The notes: generated by a model not told the origin, from the letters alone. DNA of 64,000 bases from Paenibacillus chibensis (GCF_004001045.1 NZ_BIMK01000023.1:62001-126000); one strand, 5' to 3'. Counted from the first letter of the stretch, positions 18,598 to 28,230 are shown. Numbers and translations are program-made.

Positions 18598-19728
18598 CTA
18601 TCTTTCATACCAGTACCCGGATGCGTATCCTCCGAGCCGCATAAGCGCTTCAAGGAAAAAATAATCCCCCCAAATGACGAAATCATCCGGTGCTATGCCT
18701 CCCCGGACAAAGTAAGAGCCATGTCGCAAAAAGCCTTCTTCTGATGGGTTTCCGGCAGTAAAATATGCATTGACCATGGAACTCATCGAACGTTCAGCAA
18801 ACAAAAGGAAGATCTGTCGTGCGGGATCCGCTGCATCCAGATGCTCTATGAGTTCCAATATGCCGCAAGCGGCTATGGCTGACGCGGAGCTGTCCCGGGG
18901 CGTGTCTTCGGATTGTGGAACATCGAAATCCCAATAAGCTACCAGATCTTCCGGCAGATTCGAGATGAAATAATGAGCCATCCTTTTGGCCGTTTCCAAA
19001 TAGGCTGGTTCACGGAAATAACGATATGCCAGGGCAAACCCATAAATCCCCCAAGCCTGGCCTCGGGTCCAGGTAGATCCATCCTGATATCCCTGATGTG
19101 TCCCGCCCCGGATGGATTCACCGGATTCGGAGCAGAAATAAAACGTATGGTAGGAGGAGTCGTCCCCTCGCACCAGGAAACGTCTGCTTTTGTCAGCATG
19201 CTTCCGGGCAATGGCGGCATATTGAGGATCTCCCGTCTGCTCTGACGCCCAGTAGAGCAGCGGCAAATTCATGAGGCAGTCAATGATGATGCGTCCGCCG
19301 TTTTCCACATCACCCTCGGATCCCCAAGCCTGAATTATTTGAGCGGATGGCCTCCAGCGCTTCAGCAGCAAATCGGCTGCCTGCAGCGCGGTTTGTCTTG
19401 CAGACTCTTCTCCATCGATGATCCATGCCGCCAAGGCGGACAGGGAATACAGAAAACCGATATCATGATGTTCCAGACAGCTTTCCAACCGCAGTCTTTC
19501 CGTGAACGATTGAATGTTTGAAACAGCGGCCCGGTGGATATCCGAATCCTTGCTGTATTCATAACTCAGCCACAGAATGCCAGACCAGAACCCTTCCGTC
19601 CAATCCGTATGGTTGACCAGCTGATACTTGCCGTCTCCATGGCTGACATGCGGATATTGATCCTTAAAACGGTTAATATTTGCCTTGGTCGTCCTCAGGG
19701 TTTGCTCAATAGCTTCATTCCAATTCAT
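18598..19728 (-). CDS. ugl: Unsaturated glucuronyl hydrolase (GH88)
   Basis: A 376-residue enzyme closely resembling Paenibacillus sp. GL1 UGL (377 residues) as I remember it. Conserved segments include HTDWTEGFWSGILWL, EHHDIGFLYSLSA, GGRIIIDCLMNLPLL, GDDSSYHTFYF, GTHQG and a final DDFVIWGDYFFLEAL. Asp89 and Asp150 correspond to the catalytic Asp88/Asp149 of the GL1 enzyme. UGL hydrates the delta-4,5 double bond of unsaturated uronic acids at the non-reducing end of lyase products (from glycosaminoglycans, gellan or xanthan). No signal peptide, so it acts in the cytoplasm on imported oligosaccharides. Last gene of the locus, 42 bases after the GH2 gene. Confidence 0.93.
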   Translation of the reverse strand: MNWNEAIEQTLRTTKANINRFKDQYPHVSHGDGKYQLVNHTDWTEGFWSGILWLSYEYSKDSDIHRAAVSNIQSFTERLRLESCLEHHDIGFLYSLSALAAWIIDGEESARQTALQAADLLLKRWRPSAQIIQAWGSEGDVENGGRIIIDCLMNLPLLYWASEQTGDPQYAAIARKHADKSRRFLVRGDDSSYHTFYFCSESGESIRGGTHQGYQDGSTWTRGQAWGIYGFALAYRYFREPAYLETAKRMAHYFISNLPEDLVAYWDFDVPQSEDTPRDSSASAIAACGILELIEHLDAADPARQIFLLFAERSMSSMVNAYFTAGNPSEEGFLRHGSYFVRGGIAPDDFVIWGDYFFLEALMRLGGYASGYWYER

Positions 19729-19770
19729 AAAGACCTCCCGATGGATAGGATGAAAGGATGCCTGTAAATG

Positions 19771-22700
19771 TTATTTAGGTTCTACCTCATTCAGTGTCAT
19801 GCGATATTCCAAGTCCTTCATATACGTCCCGTCGCGATTCAAAAACACGATGCCGAAGCTAAAATCTCCGCCGTCAGGGTATACAACAGCGACCAAACGG
19901 TTTATTCCGCCCTTCAAGTTGAGATTATGCACCGGATCGCTAACGTGGCCGCCGTTCAAATAGATTTGATGCGATGCTGTCGTAAGAACGCGGAGGCGTC
20001 CCGGCCGCAGGCTGCCTTCTCGATCCGGTATATGGACAAAACATGTCAGAAACCACGGCTTCTCTCCGTTATTGGCAATATGCATCGTACCGTCGCTCGG
20101 ATGGCGTTCTTTTTTCTGCATCCAGCCGTACAGCCCTTCACCCAGATTGTTTAGGGAATAAGCGGGATCGGTAAAATAGGCCTTCATGTCGGCGAAATCA
20201 TGAGAAGCCGGACACGGTAGCGCCATCATCGCTTCCACAGCCCATTCAGCATCACTTTTCTCGCTGGATAGCAACCCGTCGCCAAGGACAGCCCCCAAAT
20301 TGGCAAGCAAACGCGAGTACAAACGCAACGCTTTATCGCTTTCGGGGTCCGGCAACAGCTGCGAGCAGATTACGAATCCCTTCCCGGTGCTGCTTTCAAC
20401 CATGAAGCAACCCGAAGGCACCGCCTTTTTACGGTTAAGCTCGACAAGCGCCAGGCGGCTGTATTCCGATGTATACCCATTCACAAAATAATCCTTCCAC
20501 GCGGTACCTTCGATGCTGTGGCATAATTCCTCCGTATCCGGCGCCTCGATGGAATGGGTAGCCAGCAACCGGTTTACGACCTCACGCGGTGACAAAAACA
20601 CCTTGTCGAAGCCGAACAGGTCGACGGGGCTAAAGCCCCGGACGGCGGCGCTGCCGTAGTTCGCCGCCAAATGATACGTCTCGTGCGGCGTTATCCGAAC
20701 GGCACGTTCCAGCAGGCGTTCCAGTGCCGCCTGCTGCCGGCCTTCCGCCGGCAGGACGAGCACGCGTCCGCCGGCTTCGGCGTAGCGCCGGACGGCCTCG
20801 GCCGCCCCCGGCGCCTCAAGCATGCAGGCTTCGGCCACCATCAGGCCGAAGCCCTGCAGCGGCGGCGCGCTTGCTGCGCCCGCCGGCGCGGTGTACGGCG
20901 CGGCTTCGCCGAGCGCCGTGTAGTCCAGCCGCAGCTTGTCGAGGAAAGCTGCGGCCGCCCCGCCGGAGCGAACGAAGGCCGCCGTCCGGCAAAGGGACGC
21001 GGTGACGCCGTCATCGGCCCGCCCCGCGTAGACGAGCAGGTTCCGCAGCAGCAGGCAGGCCTGCGGAACCCGGGATATGTTCGCCATCAGGTCGAGCTGA
21101 TTGGCGATGAACATCCCGCGGCCGCTCCGGTATTCGAGCAGCGGGGACCACAAATCACCGCCGTCGCCGAAATCGCCGTTGCTGCATTCCAGCAGCAAGC
21201 CGAAATCGCCGAGGATGGGTTTTTCGAAGGCGGCATGTATGATCGGCAGCGGCCCTTCTTCCCGAAGCTCTTCGTGCCAGAACATCAAATCCTTATCCCC
21301 GATACCTGCCAGGATCGGGTGTCCGTAATCCCCGGCATGGGCCCGAATGAATGGCTTCCGGGACAACGAGAGTTTGCCGATTGTCAGGTGACTTTGCTCC
21401 AGCAAAAGCAGCCGGCCTCCCCGGGATACATAATCTTTTAGCGCTGTTTCCATTCCTCCGTCCGCATCCTGAATCTGGCTGCCGATGATAAGCAAGCCTT
21501 CTTCACCCAAACCCGAAAAGCTATTCTTGTCTGCCCTGCTGCAAGCGGGAATAAGCCCCTTGATGATATCAAAATCCCTATCGGAGCCATAAAATACTAC
21601 CGCCCGGTTAACCGTCACGGGTTCACTCAATAACCTGGCTGACAGAATTCTGTATTCGATAAGAAGCTCATCAACCGTCTTTCCGCCATGCTTGAGCTGA
21701 GCCGTAAATTCAGCTGTCTCTTCGTCATCCGTGCGCTCCGGTGCCCACTGCACCTGAATAACTTTTCGTTCCGCCGGATCTTGGACGAATTCAAAGGTTT
21801 CTGCATGCACGACTCGGCCTCCTTGGCGGATCAGGCACTCTACCCGTACCTCCTGCGCGGCAAGCGTGTCATTATAGACGTCAAAGCGGCGCTGGATAAG
21901 CTCATCATCATAAAAGCACCGATTGTATTCGGCTGCGATCAACGCAGCCGGTTTGAACGCACCGGCCATGATCGCAAAAGCCGGATTAGTCCTAAACGGC
22001 GGATATCCCTCCGGCAGCAGGCCGTTATTCAGCGTTAACGAATAGGCTGGGATTCTTTTATGCTTCACACCAGGAAAATTGTTATCACAAGGCGATAATA
22101 TGACGTCTTCCTCTGGTATGGCCCGCATGAAATAATGAGCGAAATTGAATGTCGAGATGCCCGATACGTCTTGGCGCCGGGCATACTCTACGAAGAGCCT
22201 TTCTTTCCATGCGAATCCGGCGGTGCTCTCATCCGTGCCTCGATAAGCCGCCAGCCCGATATACATGCTGCTGTTCTGTGGGCATATATACCACCAGCCT
22301 CCGTGTTCCCCGAAGATCAGGGGAACCGATCGATCCCACTGTTCAATGGTGCCGTCGATGTTGTAATGGCGGCTCTCGACCTCTGTCGCAGCCTTCGTCA
22401 GTAGCCTGTTGTCTCCTTCGGCGAGAATCGGCCGGGTCGGATCAAGCTTGCGAATTTCAGCCATCAAACCGGGAACCTGCCCCTTGAAGCATTCCCGGCC
22501 GTCAACCCAGCGCATTTCGTTTTGCACGCTCCAGAGAATGACGGAGGGGTGGTTTTTGTCCCTTTTTACGAGCCGCCGAACATGTTTACGGCAATTCTCC
22601 AGGTAATCGGGATGATCTGCTTGCATCGATTTGCCAGATCCATAGATCGCCGTTTCGTCGACGATCAGCATGCCTTCCTCGTCAGCGATCCGAACGTAAT

Positions 22701-23850
22701 CGGCTGGGTAAGGCTCGGCGTGCAGCCGGATGGCATTCACGCCTACGGATCGGCACATGCGATACCAGTTCCGAATATAGGCTTCCGTCTGCTGCACGCC
22801 GCCTTGAAAATGCCAGGAATCGCCGCGCAGGTTGATCGGAATCCCGTTCAGGACAAAACGAGGTCCTTCGCACCAAAATTCGCGGAAGCCGAACGTTTCG
22901 CTGCAGCGGTCAATGACTTGCCCGTCTTGCAGCAGTTCAATCTCTGACAGGTACAGAAAAGGAGCATCCGGGCTCCACAGGCTTGCATCCTTCCAATCCA
23001 AGGTGAAACTCGCCCGGTAAAATGCTCCTTCGCCACTATTTTCGCAAAGTCTGAAAAAGCCACCATCACTAGGGTCCACAGATTCAGCCTCTCTTTCTGC
23101 CAGAAGCACCAATGCAGATACAGGCTGGTTTCCCGTGATATTTTCTCCCAGCTCCTTGATGGAGAGCCGCATGCGAAGCATACCTGGTTCCCTTATCCAA
23201 TCGCCCGGCGCAAAGCCGGCACTCGCTTCAACCTCGAGTTTCCCTTCCCTAACGGAAGTACGAATCGTCATGTCTTCAATAGATAAAGCCGGATAACTCT
23301 CCACATACGCGTCTTGCCAGATTCCGCGGCAGATGCTGCCAAACCATGAGCCCACGAGACCGGTTACTCTAAGAGCTCCCGAAGGCAGCCTCACTTGGTC
23401 GAAGCTTCCCACGATGATATGCAGATGATGATCGCGCCCTGGCTCTGCGAAGGGGGTAATATCCACTCTCAGCGGCAGATATCCGTCTTCCCAAATTGCG
23501 ATTTCCCGATAATCCAAATAAATGGCTGCTTTTTGCATAACACCGTCCAGTCGCAGTACGATCCGCTGCCCGGCCAGTCTGTCCGGGAGTTGAAAGCTTC
23601 GATGCAGCACGCCGGCTTCCGCCTGGTCCCATTCCTTCGGGTAATCGTACAGATCCATCGGCGCATACGCATATTCGGGAATATCCCCGAATAATCTGCC
23701 CGACGCCTGCCTATAGGTTCGTCTCCAGCTGGAGGGCACTTGAACCTTTCGTTCTTCATAAACGAGATTCGATGGCAAACTGCAACTCCAGGGCTGGTCA
23801 TACAAGGGCATGAAATCCCATTCCCCGTTCAGGCAGATCAGTTCACGCAT
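19771..23850 (-). CDS. Very large GH2-type glycosidase
   Basis: 1359 residues, cytoplasmic (no signal peptide). Residues ~1-180 are the GH2 sugar-binding jelly roll (LNGEWDF...), ~190-320 the Ig-like domain, ~325-620 the TIM barrel. The acid/base is Glu445 in WSVQNEM and the nucleophile Glu515 in LIFGEHGGWW, 70 residues apart as expected for GH2. Residues ~640-1359 are extra: a beta domain, two stretches resembling amidotransferase-like alpha/beta folds (GLLIIGSQIQ, RLLLLEQSH), and a final beta-sandwich. ATG 23850 is preferred, with AAAGGGGG 7 bases upstream; it overlaps the previous gene by 8 bases. Likely removes a neutral sugar or uronic acid from the oligosaccharides handled by UGL. DNA at ~20690-21070 is markedly GC-rich. 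Confidence 0.85.
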   Translation of the reverse strand: MRELICLNGEWDFMPLYDQPWSCSLPSNLVYEERKVQVPSSWRRTYRQASGRLFGDIPEYAYAPMDLYDYPKEWDQAEAGVLHRSFQLPDRLAGQRIVLRLDGVMQKAAIYLDYREIAIWEDGYLPLRVDITPFAEPGRDHHLHIIVGSFDQVRLPSGALRVTGLVGSWFGSICRGIWQDAYVESYPALSIEDMTIRTSVREGKLEVEASAGFAPGDWIREPGMLRMRLSIKELGENITGNQPVSALVLLAEREAESVDPSDGGFFRLCENSGEGAFYRASFTLDWKDASLWSPDAPFLYLSEIELLQDGQVIDRCSETFGFREFWCEGPRFVLNGIPINLRGDSWHFQGGVQQTEAYIRNWYRMCRSVGVNAIRLHAEPYPADYVRIADEEGMLIVDETAIYGSGKSMQADHPDYLENCRKHVRRLVKRDKNHPSVILWSVQNEMRWVDGRECFKGQVPGLMAEIRKLDPTRPILAEGDNRLLTKAATEVESRHYNIDGTIEQWDRSVPLIFGEHGGWWYICPQNSSMYIGLAAYRGTDESTAGFAWKERLFVEYARRQDVSGISTFNFAHYFMRAIPEEDVILSPCDNNFPGVKHKRIPAYSLTLNNGLLPEGYPPFRTNPAFAIMAGAFKPAALIAAEYNRCFYDDELIQRRFDVYNDTLAAQEVRVECLIRQGGRVVHAETFEFVQDPAERKVIQVQWAPERTDDEETAEFTAQLKHGGKTVDELLIEYRILSARLLSEPVTVNRAVVFYGSDRDFDIIKGLIPACSRADKNSFSGLGEEGLLIIGSQIQDADGGMETALKDYVSRGGRLLLLEQSHLTIGKLSLSRKPFIRAHAGDYGHPILAGIGDKDLMFWHEELREEGPLPIIHAAFEKPILGDFGLLLECSNGDFGDGGDLWSPLLEYRSGRGMFIANQLDLMANISRVPQACLLLRNLLVYAGRADDGVTASLCRTAAFVRSGGAAAAFLDKLRLDYTALGEAAPYTAPAGAASAPPLQGFGLMVAEACMLEAPGAAEAVRRYAEAGGRVLVLPAEGRQQAALERLLERAVRITPHETYHLAANYGSAAVRGFSPVDLFGFDKVFLSPREVVNRLLATHSIEAPDTEELCHSIEGTAWKDYFVNGYTSEYSRLALVELNRKKAVPSGCFMVESSTGKGFVICSQLLPDPESDKALRLYSRLLANLGAVLGDGLLSSEKSDAEWAVEAMMALPCPASHDFADMKAYFTDPAYSLNNLGEGLYGWMQKKERHPSDGTMHIANNGEKPWFLTCFVHIPDREGSLRPGRLRVLTTASHQIYLNGGHVSDPVHNLNLKGGINRLVAVVYPDGGDFSFGIVFLNRDGTYMKDLEYRMTLNEVEPK

Positions 23851-24523
23851 GCGGGAACCCCCTTTCGGGAGCATATCCCCGAACCTCAAGTACAAGCTCC
23901 AGCTTTCGCCAAATATCCTGACCTTCGGGGACTCCCTTCCATTTAATAAAATGCGGTTCCATGATCTCTGCCCAGTGATCAGGCTTAAGCGACGTGTTCA
24001 GCTTTCCTTCATAAGGTGCAGGCTCAAGCGTCTCCGGCAGCTCCGAATAAAAAAAGAGCAGGTTTTCATGCAGGCCGATCATTCCGTACTTGTCGCCATC
24101 CCCCGGCTTCTCCTCCTGATATTGATAGTGGAAATAGACGTAGCTTGCGATCTGTTCCGGCTCGAGTCGCGCCACCCGTCCAAAAGGCCTGCGATCGGAA
24201 TGCTTCCGCACCCATTGTTCGTTCGAAAGCGGATGCTGATAATGAAAAATATCCGTCATCGGTACCCACCAGCGCTCCTTCCCGGTTCCCGGCCACATCG
24301 CAAGCTTTCCGCCGGAATTCCCCAGCAATCGCTCCGGGCCTGCTTCCTCCTCCAGGCATTCATAGTAAAGAAACAACCGATTCTTATCCGCGAATAGACT
24401 TAAATTCACTACCTGCAAGCGCTCCATGACTTCCGTAAGTGCAGAACACACTGCGTCATCCTGAAAATATGTTTTAGGTTGTTCCCCTCCGCGCCATTCC
24501 GCTTGGTATAAACATCGTCTCAT
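23843..24523 (-). CDS. Unrecognised two-repeat protein of the polysaccharide locus
   Basis: 226 residues, soluble, rich in Tyr, Trp and Glu, no signal peptide. I do not recognise a catalytic motif. Two segments resemble each other: ~36-62 (VNLSLFADKNRLFLYYEC) and ~145-165 (MIGLHENLLFFYSELPE). Each is a short strand, a turn with N/K and then LxFxYxE, which suggests a duplicated alpha/beta unit such as the dimeric barrel of rhamnose mutarotase-like proteins. That is a weak inference. A GGGGAGG site precedes the ATG, and the gene overlaps the GH2 gene by 8 bases, so it probably assists the same pathway (sugar epimerisation, mutarotation or sensing). Confidence 0.72.
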   Translation of the reverse strand: MRRCLYQAEWRGGEQPKTYFQDDAVCSALTEVMERLQVVNLSLFADKNRLFLYYECLEEEAGPERLLGNSGGKLAMWPGTGKERWWVPMTDIFHYQHPLSNEQWVRKHSDRRPFGRVARLEPEQIASYVYFHYQYQEEKPGDGDKYGMIGLHENLLFFYSELPETLEPAPYEGKLNTSLKPDHWAEIMEPHFIKWKGVPEGQDIWRKLELVLEVRGYAPERGFPHA

Positions 24524-24563
24524 GCCTTTTCCTCCCCCCGTCTGCCCTTTTTATCGTAAAATA

Positions 24564-24591
24564 GCGCCCCCTCCGCAAGCAGAGGGAGCGC
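24564..24591 (-). terminator. Possible terminator/attenuator after the binding-protein gene
   Basis: GCGCTCCCTC/GAGGGGGCGC-type hairpin on the minus strand followed by TATTTTA, about 50 bases after the lipoprotein stop. It would give more transporter than enzyme transcript. Confidence 0.6.
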
Positions 24592-24640
24592 CGGCCATAC
24601 CGAAAACAAATCGCATGATGGCACCGCCGAGAAGCGGGCT

Positions 24641-26155
24641 TTACTTCAATCCCTTATCCTTCAAGAATTGCTCAAACTGTTTTTTCACCTCTGCTACATA
24701 CTTTTCTTCGCCTGCTTCCTTCAGCTTTCCGTATAGAGAAGGCCATGTTTCATCGAAGTCCAGCGTACCTGTCACCAGTCCGCGCTTGTATTCGCCCCAA
24801 ACCGCGTTTAGATTGGCGATTTCCGTGCTGACCGGCTCGGAATTGAATTTGAAGGCGCCGACGGGATTAACTTCCGAATTGCTGTTAATCTTCTTCGTCT
24901 CTTCCCAGATGTTTTCCGGCTGGCCTTCCCGCAGGTAGGAATTGAACACGCTGCCGAATACCCAGTCCATGTTCGGCTGGTAGCGCGAATCCGGAAGCGC
25001 CTTGATGTACTCGCCAGTCAGCTTTTCGTAGTGCACGCCTTCCAGTCCGCTCGTAAGCAGGTTGTATAGTCGCTTGTCGGTGTTAACGAGATTCAGGAAC
25101 ATCATGGCCCGGTCTGGATTCGCGGACGTTCTGCTGATCGACTGGTTGGTCGTCGCCGAATAGCCGTTGGAGAACCAGTCGCTGAGCGGAATGGTGATCA
25201 CGTCGTGGCCGCCGTTCTTCGCCTTGACTTCGGATTCGACTCCCGGCTTAAGCACGACGTTGAAATCAACCGCGACCTTGCCGTTGAAATCGCTCGCCTT
25301 CACGGTAGCTGCATCCTTGTAAATGTATCCTTCTTTGTACCATTTGCTAGCCAAACGGAAATTGTTCAGTTCCTCTTCGGGATAACGGTAGAGCGTATAC
25401 GCCGGATCGTTGGTTTTAATGTAAAAGTGGTCATCCAGGCCGGGCACCACCCAATATTGGTCATCATGTGCCTGCGGGTTGACGAACGAGGTTCCGAACA
25501 GGCCAAACGGAATATAATCCGGCTCGTTACCCTTGACTTGCTTCAGGAACGGCTCGATGTCTTCGATCTTCTTTATGGAAGTCGGATCGAGTTTATATTT
25601 GTCCGCCAGATCCTTCAGCACGATGAACCCGTAACGTGAACCGTTGATTTGCTGGTTCGGTATCCCGTAAATCTTACCGTCAACGGATAGACCGTCCCAC
25701 ATCACTTGCGGTACGTCGGCTTTCAACTCGGGAGCGTATTGGTTCAGCAGTTCGTCAATCGGCTGGATCGCTCCCTTGCGCACCAGCTCCTCCGGTTTCA
25801 GCATGTATCCGGTCCAGAGAATGTCGAACTTCTCGCCGGCTGCCAGGACGGTATTCATTTTCTGAACATAATCGCCGATGGCGACCGGCATCAGCTTGAC
25901 GGTGGCATTGATTTTTTCCTTCACGATTTTGTTGACCTCGTCCTGCACCTTTTGCTGATCCGGCTGCAGTTGGGATAACGGATAATACCAGGTCAGCTCG
26001 ACCGGCTTGAGACCGCTTTCGTTTTTGGCATCCGACGAGCCGCTTTTCGCCCCTCCGTTATCCACGGTTGCATCGCCGGATTTGCCGCCGCATCCGGCAA
26101 GCACGGTCGCCGCAAGCAGGATGAATGCCAGAACGCCAAAGAGCTTGTTCTTCAT
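24641..26155 (-). CDS. Extracellular sugar-binding lipoprotein (LplA/YtcQ type)
   Basis: 504 residues. A lipoprotein signal peptide ends in LAGC (Cys21), followed by a Gly/Ser/Asp linker, so it is anchored to the outer face of the membrane. The mature part is a family-1 extracellular solute-binding protein of the long (~500-residue) Paenibacillus type. It contains WTGYMLKPEELVRKGAIQPID, YGIPNQQINGSRYGFIVLKD and SANPDRAMMFLNLVNTD. It delivers oligosaccharides to the two permeases encoded just upstream. The ATPase (usually the shared MsmX) is not in the locus. GGAGGT precedes the ATG by 9 bases. Confidence 0.93.
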   Translation of the reverse strand: MKNKLFGVLAFILLAATVLAGCGGKSGDATVDNGGAKSGSSDAKNESGLKPVELTWYYPLSQLQPDQQKVQDEVNKIVKEKINATVKLMPVAIGDYVQKMNTVLAAGEKFDILWTGYMLKPEELVRKGAIQPIDELLNQYAPELKADVPQVMWDGLSVDGKIYGIPNQQINGSRYGFIVLKDLADKYKLDPTSIKKIEDIEPFLKQVKGNEPDYIPFGLFGTSFVNPQAHDDQYWVVPGLDDHFYIKTNDPAYTLYRYPEEELNNFRLASKWYKEGYIYKDAATVKASDFNGKVAVDFNVVLKPGVESEVKAKNGGHDVITIPLSDWFSNGYSATTNQSISRTSANPDRAMMFLNLVNTDKRLYNLLTSGLEGVHYEKLTGEYIKALPDSRYQPNMDWVFGSVFNSYLREGQPENIWEETKKINSNSEVNPVGAFKFNSEPVSTEIANLNAVWGEYKRGLVTGTLDFDETWPSLYGKLKEAGEEKYVAEVKKQFEQFLKDKGLK

Positions 26156-26193
26156 GTGTGTGACCTCCTGAATTTTTATATGGTTGTTCTATG

Positions 26194-27081
26194 TTAACCC
26201 TTGAGGGAGCCAACCGTAAGCCCTTTCACGAAAAAACGCTGGAAGAACGGGAAGATCACCAGCATTGGCCCTCCGGCCAGCACCGCGATCGCCATTCGTG
26301 CCGAATTATTCGGGAAGCTCGCCAGATCAATGCTCAGCTGCTGAGTAAATTCCGAATTGGTCGTCAGGAATTCGATGCTATTCAGCGTCCGCACAAGCAG
26401 CAATTGAAGCGGGACTTTGCCCGGATCGTCGATATACAGCATGGCATTGAACCAGTCGTTCCAATACGAAAACGAGATGAGCAGTCCGAGCGTTGCAAGC
26501 GCCGGTGTCGATAAAGGCAGGATGATCCGGAAGAAAATACGAAACTCCCTAGCCCCGTCCATTTTGGCCGACTCCACGATCTCAAGCGGAATTTTCGCCA
26601 TGAATCCTTTCATGACCATAATGTTAAACGGAGACAGCAGCAGCGGTAAAATCAATGCCAGCAAGCTATCCTTAAGGTGCAGGTACTGCGTGATCAGAAT
26701 GTACGATGGCACCAATCCTCCGCTGAACAGCATCGTGAAAAAAACGTAAAACGTTGTCACCCGGTTATACCGGTAGTCCGGGCGGGAGATCACGTAGGCT
26801 GTCATCGCGGTCAACAGCAGCCCGACCAATGAACCTACAACCGTTATCAGGAGCGTTATCCCGTAAGCCTTGATGATCACATCCGGAGCGTCCAGCAGGT
26901 ATCGGTATGCATCCAGACTGAAATGCTGCGGGATAAACCTGTAGCCGAACTCCGAAATGGATTTCTCGTCCGTCAGCGACACGGCAATGACGAGCAGGAA
27001 CGGCAGGACAACAATGATCGACAGAATGGTGAACAGCAGATGGATCAGCAGTTTCGAAACTTCAAGCTTTCTACGCATCAT
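26194..27081 (-). CDS. Carbohydrate ABC transporter permease (YtcP/LplC-like)
   Basis: 295 residues with six membrane segments. The EAA loop, MKGFMAKIPLEIVESAKMDGAREFRIFFRIILPLS in outline, carries the conserved ESAxxDGA...F..I.LPLS pattern (~residues 160-195). Closely resembles the YtcP subfamily, with the N-terminal line FTILSIIVVLPFLLVIAVSLTD. It forms a heterodimer with the product of the gene 10 bases upstream. It starts ATGATG after GGAAGGTGGA. Confidence 0.93.
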   Translation of the reverse strand: MMRRKLEVSKLLIHLLFTILSIIVVLPFLLVIAVSLTDEKSISEFGYRFIPQHFSLDAYRYLLDAPDVIIKAYGITLLITVVGSLVGLLLTAMTAYVISRPDYRYNRVTTFYVFFTMLFSGGLVPSYILITQYLHLKDSLLALILPLLLSPFNIMVMKGFMAKIPLEIVESAKMDGAREFRIFFRIILPLSTPALATLGLLISFSYWNDWFNAMLYIDDPGKVPLQLLLVRTLNSIEFLTTNSEFTQQLSIDLASFPNNSARMAIAVLAGGPMLVIFPFFQRFFVKGLTVGSLKG

Positions 27082-27091
27082 TCCACCTTCC

Positions 27092-28129
27092 TTACCACAA
27101 CGAATGGTCGGGATTGATTTTGCGTACGATGCCGTTTGCCACCAGCACCAGTACGAATCCCACCACCGATTGATAAAAGCCTGTAGCGGCCGACATGCTC
27201 ACATTCCCGATTTCGCGCAGTGCGCGGTACACGTAGGTGTCGATAATATCTGTCGACCCGAAAAGAAAACCGGAATTGTTAGGGATGAAATAGTGCAGCC
27301 CGAAATCGCCGCGGAACATGTTGCCGATGGAAAGAATCAATAAAATAATCACCAGCGGCGACAGCAGCGGAATCGTTATCTTCGTCGCCATCTGCCATTT
27401 GGTTGCGCCGTCGATCTTGGCAGCCTCGTAATAATCGCCGTTGATTCCGAGAATTCCTGCAAAGTAGATCAGCGTATTGAATCCAACCGCTTTCCATAAA
27501 TGAACGAGAATCAGGATCACCGGCCACGGCGCTGCATTTTGGTACCAACTGACGGTGTCCATGCCGAACGCCTGCAGGGTACGGTTGATCAATCCGTCCG
27601 AGTGGTTCAAAAAAGCGTACGCCACGTATCCGACCAGCACCCAGGACAAGAAGTGCGGAAGGAACAACGCGGTTTGGTAATACTTGCTCCACTTCTGCTT
27701 GATTTCGTTCATGAGGATGGCCAGCAGCAGTGCCGATACGGTGGTCACGACGATGTAGGCCGTATTATATAACACGGTATTTCGTGTAATGCGCCAGGCC
27801 GTATCCGTCGAGAACAAATAACGGAAGTTATCGAAGCCCACCCATTTGCTGCCGAAGATGCCGAGATCATAGCGGTAATTTTTAAAGGCAATGATGAGAC
27901 CGACCATCGGGATATAAGCAAAAATCAATTTATACAGGATTCCCGGGAGCGATAATAAGAACAGCTCCCGGTTATTCCGGAAATGATGAAGCTCCCTCCC
28001 GATCGCCGACTTCTTCCTGCGTTTGGACGACTTCTGATTCGGACCTGGCGACGACTCCGTTGCTGCCGGAGCTGGCCTCGAATCCTGAGACACTGCCGCG
28101 GTCTCTGCCAGCGACACTTTATCCAACAT
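27092..28129 (-). CDS. Carbohydrate ABC transporter permease (LplB-like)
   Basis: 345 residues. An unusually long hydrophilic N-terminus (~55 residues, rich in Ser/Pro/Ala/Lys) precedes six membrane segments. LplB-like blocks are FAYIPMVGLIIAFKNY, FLPHFLSWVLVGYVAYAFL and the EAA loop YYEAAKIDGATKWQMATKITIPLLSP. It pairs with the YtcP-like permease. The ATG is 14 bases after AAAGGAGG; a closer GAAAGGGG may help. First gene of the transporter unit, so operators upstream (28231-28271) probably control import and degradation together. Confidence 0.92.
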   Translation of the reverse strand: MLDKVSLAETAAVSQDSRPAPAATESSPGPNQKSSKRRKKSAIGRELHHFRNNRELFLLSLPGILYKLIFAYIPMVGLIIAFKNYRYDLGIFGSKWVGFDNFRYLFSTDTAWRITRNTVLYNTAYIVVTTVSALLLAILMNEIKQKWSKYYQTALFLPHFLSWVLVGYVAYAFLNHSDGLINRTLQAFGMDTVSWYQNAAPWPVILILVHLWKAVGFNTLIYFAGILGINGDYYEAAKIDGATKWQMATKITIPLLSPLVIILLILSIGNMFRGDFGLHYFIPNNSGFLFGSTDIIDTYVYRALREIGNVSMSAATGFYQSVVGFVLVLVANGIVRKINPDHSLW

Positions 28130-28230
28130 ATTGAAAGCCCCTTTCCTCCTTTGCCCAGTTTGTGTTCCAGGCTTTGCACGTTTAACGATAGCTCAGGCGG
28201 GCAATCGTGCGTACTGTACAATTGCAGGAA

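Noticed and set aside
21039..21070. Perfect inverted repeat considered as a terminator
   Set aside because: It lies inside an uninterrupted coding region and has no T-run; reported only as part of the GC-rich island.
20671..21441. A 256-codon plus-strand frame in the GC-rich part of the GH2 gene
   Set aside because: High GC removes stop codons in all frames; the minus-strand GH2 frame is continuous and family-like through this region.
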